From Woeseia sp. (GTDB lineage: Bacteria; Pseudomonadota; Gammaproteobacteria; Steroidobacterales; Woeseiaceae), in NCBI GenBank assembly GCA_018701055.1, contig JABIUH010000158.1, positions 1-15,432 of the forward strand: a stretch of 15,432 nt of DNA. The letters are read 5' to 3'. The position numbers were made by a program, and so were the translations under genes. The notes beneath the pieces were generated by a model that did not search any database, was not told the DNA's origin, and saw only the letters and a list, made by a program, of their open reading frames with translations. Shown here piece by piece: positions 14,812-15,432 of this stretch (position 1 is the first letter of the stretch; every line of letters begins with the position of its first letter).

Positions 14812-15432
14812 ATGCGTCGAGAAACGAAGTTATTGCACTATGGCCGTGGGGATCTCCCGGCTTCTGCCAATCCTCCCGTTGTACGTGCATCGACAATACT
14901 GCACGACTCTGTAGAGAGTTACAGCAACACGCTGGCGGCACGAGAGCTGGACGACAGCGTCATGTCGTACGGTCGACGCGGTACCACGACAGCACACGCG
15001 CTCATGCAGGCGATCAATGACATGGAGGGTGGTGACGGATGTTGGTTGTTTCCTTCCGGTGTCGCCGCTATTGCGACGACCCTACAGGCGTTTTTACGAA
15101 AGGGTGATCACGTGTTAATCGCCGAGACATCCTTTCACGCAACCCACACTGCTTGTGAGCAGTTTCTAAAACCCAATGGTGTTGAGGTTGATGCTTTCCC
15201 TTGGGATACGACTGACGTCTCGCCATGGATCAAGCCTAATACAAAGGTGATTTTTGTTGAGTCGCCAGGTTCAGAAACAATGGAAGTGATGGACCTGCCA
15301 GCGCTTTGCAAAAGCGCACATGAAAACGACGTCGTTGTCATTGCCGACAATACTTACGGGTCGGGGTGGCTTTATCATCCGCTGCAACTCGGCTGCGATG
15401 TGTCGATCATTGCCGGGACCAAGTATCTCAGC
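14812..15432 (+). CDS. Cystathionine beta-lyase-family PLP enzyme, 3' end beyond window
   Basis: This is the first 207 codons of a cytosolic PLP-dependent enzyme of the Cys/Met metabolism family; the gene continues past the window edge. Visible landmarks are YGRRGTTTAHALMQAI (the Y-x-R-x-G-x-P/T-T phosphate-contact region, residues 57-72), FPSGVAAI near residues 84-91, VIFVESPGSETMEV near 145-158, IADNTYGS near 176-183 with the PLP-contact Asp, and GTKYLS at the very end with the Schiff-base Lys. Substrate may be cystathionine, cystine or another beta-thio amino acid; MetC-like is most likely but methionine gamma-lyase or cystathionine gamma-synthase chemistry is not excluded. ATG 14812 is eight bases after the rhodanese stop, with GGAG eleven bases upstream inside that gene. 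Confidence 0.9.
   Translation, partial: MRRETKLLHYGRGDLPASANPPVVRASTILHDSVESYSNTLAARELDDSVMSYGRRGTTTAHALMQAINDMEGGDGCWLFPSGVAAIATTLQAFLRKGDHVLIAETSFHATHTACEQFLKPNGVEVDAFPWDTTDVSPWIKPNTKVIFVESPGSETMEVMDLPALCKSAHENDVVVIADNTYGSGWLYHPLQLGCDVSIIAGTKYLS

Noticed and set aside
14237..14941. Minus-strand ORFs across the rhodanese and lyase genes
   Set aside because: They are antisense to well supported genes, with compositions typical of reverse-strand shadows.

Overview
The window looks like a chromosomal segment of a free-living proteobacterium, most likely a gammaproteobacterium, with roughly balanced base composition. The evidence is a DeaD/DbpA-type RNA helicase, a Bug-type tripartite tricarboxylate transporter, Shine-Dalgarno-led operons, and no phage, plasmid or insertion-sequence genes. 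The taxonomic call is an inference from gene content, not from a marker gene.

Layout. (1) 1-2118: a DEAD-box RNA helicase gene preceded by a strong stem-loop. Its basic C-terminal tail is built from five tandem 60-bp repeats. (2) 2119-2751: a gene-poor stretch with short inverted repeats and a few doubtful tiny ORFs. (3) 2752-3725: a phytanoyl-CoA dioxygenase (PhyH)-family gene that is broken by an early stop and a frameshift, although its iron ligands are still encoded. (4) 3635-7135, minus strand: a cassette read as cupin, MFS transporter, second cupin, APC amino-acid permease. The two cupins are paralogues. (5) 7136-7592: a divergent regulatory gap with two perfect inverted repeats. (6) 7593-9410: an exported serine hydrolase of the beta-lactamase/PBP fold. 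(7) 9574-15432, plus strand: a tight six-gene operon of tctC, tctB, tctA, a thiol (cysteine-type) dioxygenase, a four-module rhodanese protein and a PLP-dependent C-S lyase that runs off the window end.

How they may work together. The last operon is the most coherent and interesting part. A periplasmic binding protein plus TctAB would import an organic acid. A cystathionine beta-lyase-family enzyme could cleave a C-S bond. A cysteine-dioxygenase-like enzyme could oxidise a thiol to a sulfinate, and the rhodanese protein could carry or detoxify sulfane sulfur. The simplest reading is uptake and catabolism of a sulfur-containing carboxylate or cysteine derivative. That pathway is inferred from families and gene order only. 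The minus-strand cupin/transporter cassette looks like a separate small-molecule (amino acid or amine) uptake and catabolism unit.
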